DNA of 18,108 bases, taken from the NCBI GenBank assembly GCA_910586955.1, contig CAJUMM010000054.1:1-18108 (forward strand), given 5' to 3'. Below, in pieces: positions 15,744 through 18,108 of this stretch (its first letter is position 1; every line of letters starts with the position of its first letter). This DNA is from an uncultured Lachnospiraceae bacterium. GTDB lineage: Bacteria > Bacillota > Clostridia > Lachnospirales > Lachnospiraceae. The position numbers were made by a program, and so were the translations under genes. Under the pieces are notes generated by a model. It was not told where the DNA came from and searched no databases. It was given only the letters and a program-made list of their open reading frames with translations.

Positions 15744-16455
15744 TCTATTGGAAGTTAAAAATTTGCATGTGTCCTACGGGGGAATCAAGGCTGTGAAGGA
15801 GATTAGCTTTGAAGTTCCCAAGGGACAGGTGGTAACTCTTATCGGGGCCAACGGTGCGGGAAAGAGTTCCACTCTGCGTTCTATTGTAGGGCTGGTGAAG
15901 CCGGAGAGCGGCAGCATTCAGTTTAAAGAGGGAGAGCTTTCGGGGCTTTCCACAGATCAGATTGTGTCCAAGGGAATCACCCTGGTTCCCGAGGGACGCC
16001 GGGTATTTCCGGATCTGACGGTGCTGGAGAATCTGAAAATCGGCGCTTATATGCGCAAAGATTCCCTGGAGGAGGATTTGAAATGGGTGCATGATCTGTT
16101 TCCCCGGTTAAAGGAGCGCTCCTGGCAGCTGGCGGGGACCCTGTCCGGGGGAGAGCAGCAGATGCTGGCCATCGGCCGGGCCCTGATGTCGAAACCGGAG
16201 CTGATTATGATGGATGAGCCTTCTCTTGGGCTTGCACCCATTATTGTCCAGGGAGTGTTCGATATTATCCGGGAGATCAACAAACAGGGCGTAACCATTC
16301 TTCTGGTGGAGCAGAATGCCAACATGGCCTTGAAAGCAGCCAACCTGGGATACGTGATGGAGACCGGGCGGATCACCATGACAGGAACCGGGATGGAGCT
16401 TCTGGAGAATGAGGAAGTGAAGGCGGCCTATTTGGGAAAAGCCAAAGAAAATTAA
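15736..16455 (+). CDS. livF: Branched-chain amino acid ABC transporter ATPase (LivF type)
   Basis: The partner ATPase, 239 residues, standard for LivF. Walker A is GANGAGKSS (37-45), LVPEGRRVFPDLTVLENL (83-100) is the LivF Q-loop-region signature with Glu in place of Gln, LSGGEQQMLAIGRAL (136-150) is the ABC signature, Walker B ends Asp160-Glu161, and the switch histidine is replaced in VEQNA as is usual for LivF. The ATG at 15736 is preferred over a GTG at 15727, which lies in the GGGAGGT ribosome-binding site (15722-15728). It overlaps livG by eight bases with the same ATGAGTAA arrangement as livM/livG. Confidence 0.96.
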   Translation: MSNLLEVKNLHVSYGGIKAVKEISFEVPKGQVVTLIGANGAGKSSTLRSIVGLVKPESGSIQFKEGELSGLSTDQIVSKGITLVPEGRRVFPDLTVLENLKIGAYMRKDSLEEDLKWVHDLFPRLKERSWQLAGTLSGGEQQMLAIGRALMSKPELIMMDEPSLGLAPIIVQGVFDIIREINKQGVTILLVEQNANMALKAANLGYVMETGRITMTGTGMELLENEEVKAAYLGKAKEN

Positions 16456-16483
16456 GGGAAAACAAGATGGAGGAATACAAGCT

Positions 16484-17764
16484 ATGGTAAAAGCAATCGT
16501 TGGAGCAAACTGGGGAGATGAGGGGAAAGGGAAGATTACCGATATGCTCGCACAGGAATCCGATATTATCGTCCGCTTCCAGGGCGGGGCCAATGCAGGA
16601 CACACCATTGTAAACAACTATGGAAAGTTCGCCCTGCACAGCCTGCCTTCCGGGGTGTTTTACGATCACACTACCAGCGTTATCGGAAACGGCGTGGCTT
16701 TGAATATTCCGGTTCTCTTTCATGAAATTCAGAGCATTGTGGATCGGGGGGTGCCTGCACCGAAGGTTCTGGTGTCCGATCGTGCCCAGATTGTGATGTC
16801 TTATCATATTTTGTTTGATCAGTGCGAGGAGGAACGGCTGGGAGGAAAATCTTTCGGCTCCACCAAGTCGGGAATTGCGCCCTTCTATTCGGATAAATTT
16901 GCAAAGATCGGGTTCCAGGTAAGCGAGCTCTTTGCCGAGGAAGAATATCTTCGGGAAAAGATTGCCAATGTCTGCGTCCAGAAGAATACCATCCTTAGGC
17001 ACCTCTATCACAGGGAGGAGCTTAACCAGGAGAAGCTTTACCAGGAGCTTATGGAGTATAAAGAGATGGTGGCCCCCTATGTGTGCGACGTTTCCAAGTT
17101 CCTTGGGGAAGCTTTGAAAGCCGGGAAGAATATTTTGCTGGAGGGACAGCTGGGTTCCATGAAGGATCCGGATCACGGCATTTACCCCATGGTGACCTCT
17201 TCATCTACCCTGGCGGCCTACGGCGCTATCGGCGCAGGCATTCCGCCTTATGAGATCAAAGAGATTATTACGGTGTGCAAGGCTTATTCCAGCGCTGTAG
17301 GCGCAGGGGCCTTTGTCAGCGAGCTGTTTGGAGAGGAAGCAGATGAGCTGCGCAGAAGAGGCGGCGACGGCGGCGAGTTCGGTGCTACCACAGGACGCCC
17401 CAGGAGAGTGGGATGGTTTGACTGTGTGGCTTCCAAGTATGGCTGCCGGATTCAGGGAACCACGGATGTGGCCTTTACGGTGCTGGACGTTTTGGGATAT
17501 CTTGACGAGATTCCGGTTTGCGTGGGCTATGAGATTGACGGGGAGGTTACTATGGACTTCCCGGTTACGTACCTTCTTGAGAAAGCAAAACCCGTATATG
17601 AGGTGCTTCCCGGATGGAAGTGTGATATCCGGGGAATTAGGAAGTACGAAGAGCTGCCGGAAAACTGCCGGAATTATATTGAGTTTGTGGAAAAGCATAT
17701 TGAAGCGCCTATTACCATGGTGTCCAACGGGCCCGGGCGGGAAGATATTATTTACCGCAGATAG
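16484..17764 (+). CDS. purA: Adenylosuccinate synthase (PurA), clostridial variant
   Basis: It joins IMP and aspartate using GTP to give adenylosuccinate, the first committed step to AMP. The product is 426 residues, normal length. WGDEGKGKITD (10-20) carries catalytic Asp12, GANAGHTIV (35-43) carries His40, GSTKSGIAP (125-133) and TTGRPRRVGWFD (302-313) are IMP/aspartate-loop motifs, and SNGPGRED is near the end. Departures from the E. coli form are EGQLGSMKD instead of EGAQG.. (220-228), and TVLD instead of the guanine-binding TKLD (Val333, Asp335 kept). I recall both as typical of a PurA subgroup in gut Clostridia. GGAGG at 16469-16473 fixes the start. Only 28 bases separate it from livF, with no promoter visible, so it is probably transcribed with the liv operon; a terminator follows. 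Confidence 0.95.
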   Translation: MVKAIVGANWGDEGKGKITDMLAQESDIIVRFQGGANAGHTIVNNYGKFALHSLPSGVFYDHTTSVIGNGVALNIPVLFHEIQSIVDRGVPAPKVLVSDRAQIVMSYHILFDQCEEERLGGKSFGSTKSGIAPFYSDKFAKIGFQVSELFAEEEYLREKIANVCVQKNTILRHLYHREELNQEKLYQELMEYKEMVAPYVCDVSKFLGEALKAGKNILLEGQLGSMKDPDHGIYPMVTSSSTLAAYGAIGAGIPPYEIKEIITVCKAYSSAVGAGAFVSELFGEEADELRRRGGDGGEFGATTGRPRRVGWFDCVASKYGCRIQGTTDVAFTVLDVLGYLDEIPVCVGYEIDGEVTMDFPVTYLLEKAKPVYEVLPGWKCDIRGIRKYEELPENCRNYIEFVEKHIEAPITMVSNGPGREDIIYRR

Positions 17765-17782
17765 GACTTAAAGAGAAGCAGA

Positions 17783-17820
17783 GGCTGCTGCAAAAGAAGA
17801 TTCCTTTGCAGCAGTCTTTT
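17783..17820 (+). terminator. Intrinsic terminator after purA
   Basis: CTGCTGCAAA (17785-17794) pairs perfectly with TTTGCAGCAG (17805-17814), extended outward by a G-T and a G-C pair, and is followed by TTTT (17817-17820) and a second TTTT shortly after. It lies about 20 bases beyond the purA stop and closes the liv-purA unit. Confidence 0.85.
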
Positions 17821-17846
17821 GGTTTTGCGAATAAGCGGAGGAAGAA

Positions 17847-18108
17847 ATGCAGATAAATACGGTTATTTTTGATATTGGCCGGGTGCTGATGGGCTATGGC
17901 TGGGAACACTATTTAAAAGGGATTACTTCGGATCCGGAAGTCTATGCCATTTTGGAGAAAGCGGTTTTTAAAAATCCCGCCTGGGTGGAACACGACAAGG
18001 GCCTCCTTGATGAGGAGGAAGAAATCCGGGATTTTGTGGCGGCAGCTCCTGAGTACGAGAAGGAGATCCGGGCCATCTATGAGAATCTGGGGGAGTGTAC
18101 CTGGCCCC
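17847..18108 (+). CDS. HAD-superfamily hydrolase, N-terminal part (partial)
   Basis: The first 87 codons of a gene that continues past the window end. MQINTVIFDIGRVL is the HAD motif I strand and loop, with Asp9 as the expected phosphoryl-accepting nucleophile. The second position is Gly (DxG), as in YihX-like sugar-phosphate phosphatases and haloacid dehalogenase relatives, where the family often reads FD.GNVL. The region from AWVEHDKG to EEEEIRDF matches the helical cap that follows in this group (W....G..). Motifs II-IV are beyond the window, so substrate and activity cannot be given. GGAGG at 17837-17841 lies five bases before the ATG. It stands after the purA terminator, and no obvious promoter is visible in the short gap. 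Confidence 0.82.
   Translation, partial: MQINTVIFDIGRVLMGYGWEHYLKGITSDPEVYAILEKAVFKNPAWVEHDKGLLDEEEEIRDFVAAAPEYEKEIRAIYENLGECTWP

Noticed and set aside
1..18108. CRISPR array, phage, transposon, tRNA, toxin-antitoxin or defence system
   Set aside because: No regular repeat-spacer pattern, integrase, transposase, cloverleaf or defence-family motif was seen in either strand; the genes are ordinary metabolism, transport, wall and replication functions.

Overview
The window looks like a chromosomal core region of a Gram-positive clostridial anaerobe, most likely Lachnospiraceae. The grounds are a PolC-type replicative polymerase, strong GGAGG ribosome-binding sites before nearly every gene, moderate GC, lipoprotein-anchored solute binding, and ThyA and PurA sequence variants that I associate with Clostridia. 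This placement rests on recalled family features; no search was run. Almost all genes lie on the plus strand.

Layout: (1) 1-197, the 3' end of an aldehyde dehydrogenase. (2) 293-1654, thyA-folA, the thymidylate/folate pair, behind a good promoter. (3) 1687-2460, minus strand, the C-terminal part of a YesM-type sensor histidine kinase that has lost its sensor, membrane segments and start; it converges on folA and shares a hairpin with its end. (4) 2606-3676, ilvE, with its own near-consensus promoter. (5) 3762-4514, an acidic lipoprotein of unknown function. (6) 4688-11478, an ftsW/rodA-type SEDS glycosyltransferase, ispG and polC in close succession, behind a structured leader. (7) 11580-16455, a complete branched-chain amino-acid ABC importer (binding protein, two permeases, two ATPases), followed after 28 bases by purA. 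(8) A terminator at 17783-17820, then the start of a HAD-superfamily hydrolase that runs off the window.

How the genes work together: thyA makes dTMP and dihydrofolate, and folA recycles the latter. The SEDS protein makes cell-wall glycan and ispG makes isoprenoid precursors, which also feed the undecaprenyl carrier of wall synthesis. polC replicates DNA. ilvE and the liv transporter both handle branched-chain amino acids, though they lie in separate transcription units. purA appears to be read from the liv promoter.

I see no CRISPR array, integrase, transposase, phage gene, rRNA, tRNA or defence system, and no convincing new multi-gene system. The points worth a second look are small: the beheaded kinase and its junction, the double-hairpin leader of the ftsW operon bracketed by 9-base direct repeats, the repeat/dyad site in the liv leader, the Shine-Dalgarno hairpin at the livM/livG overlap, and departures from textbook active-site motifs in ThyA and PurA.
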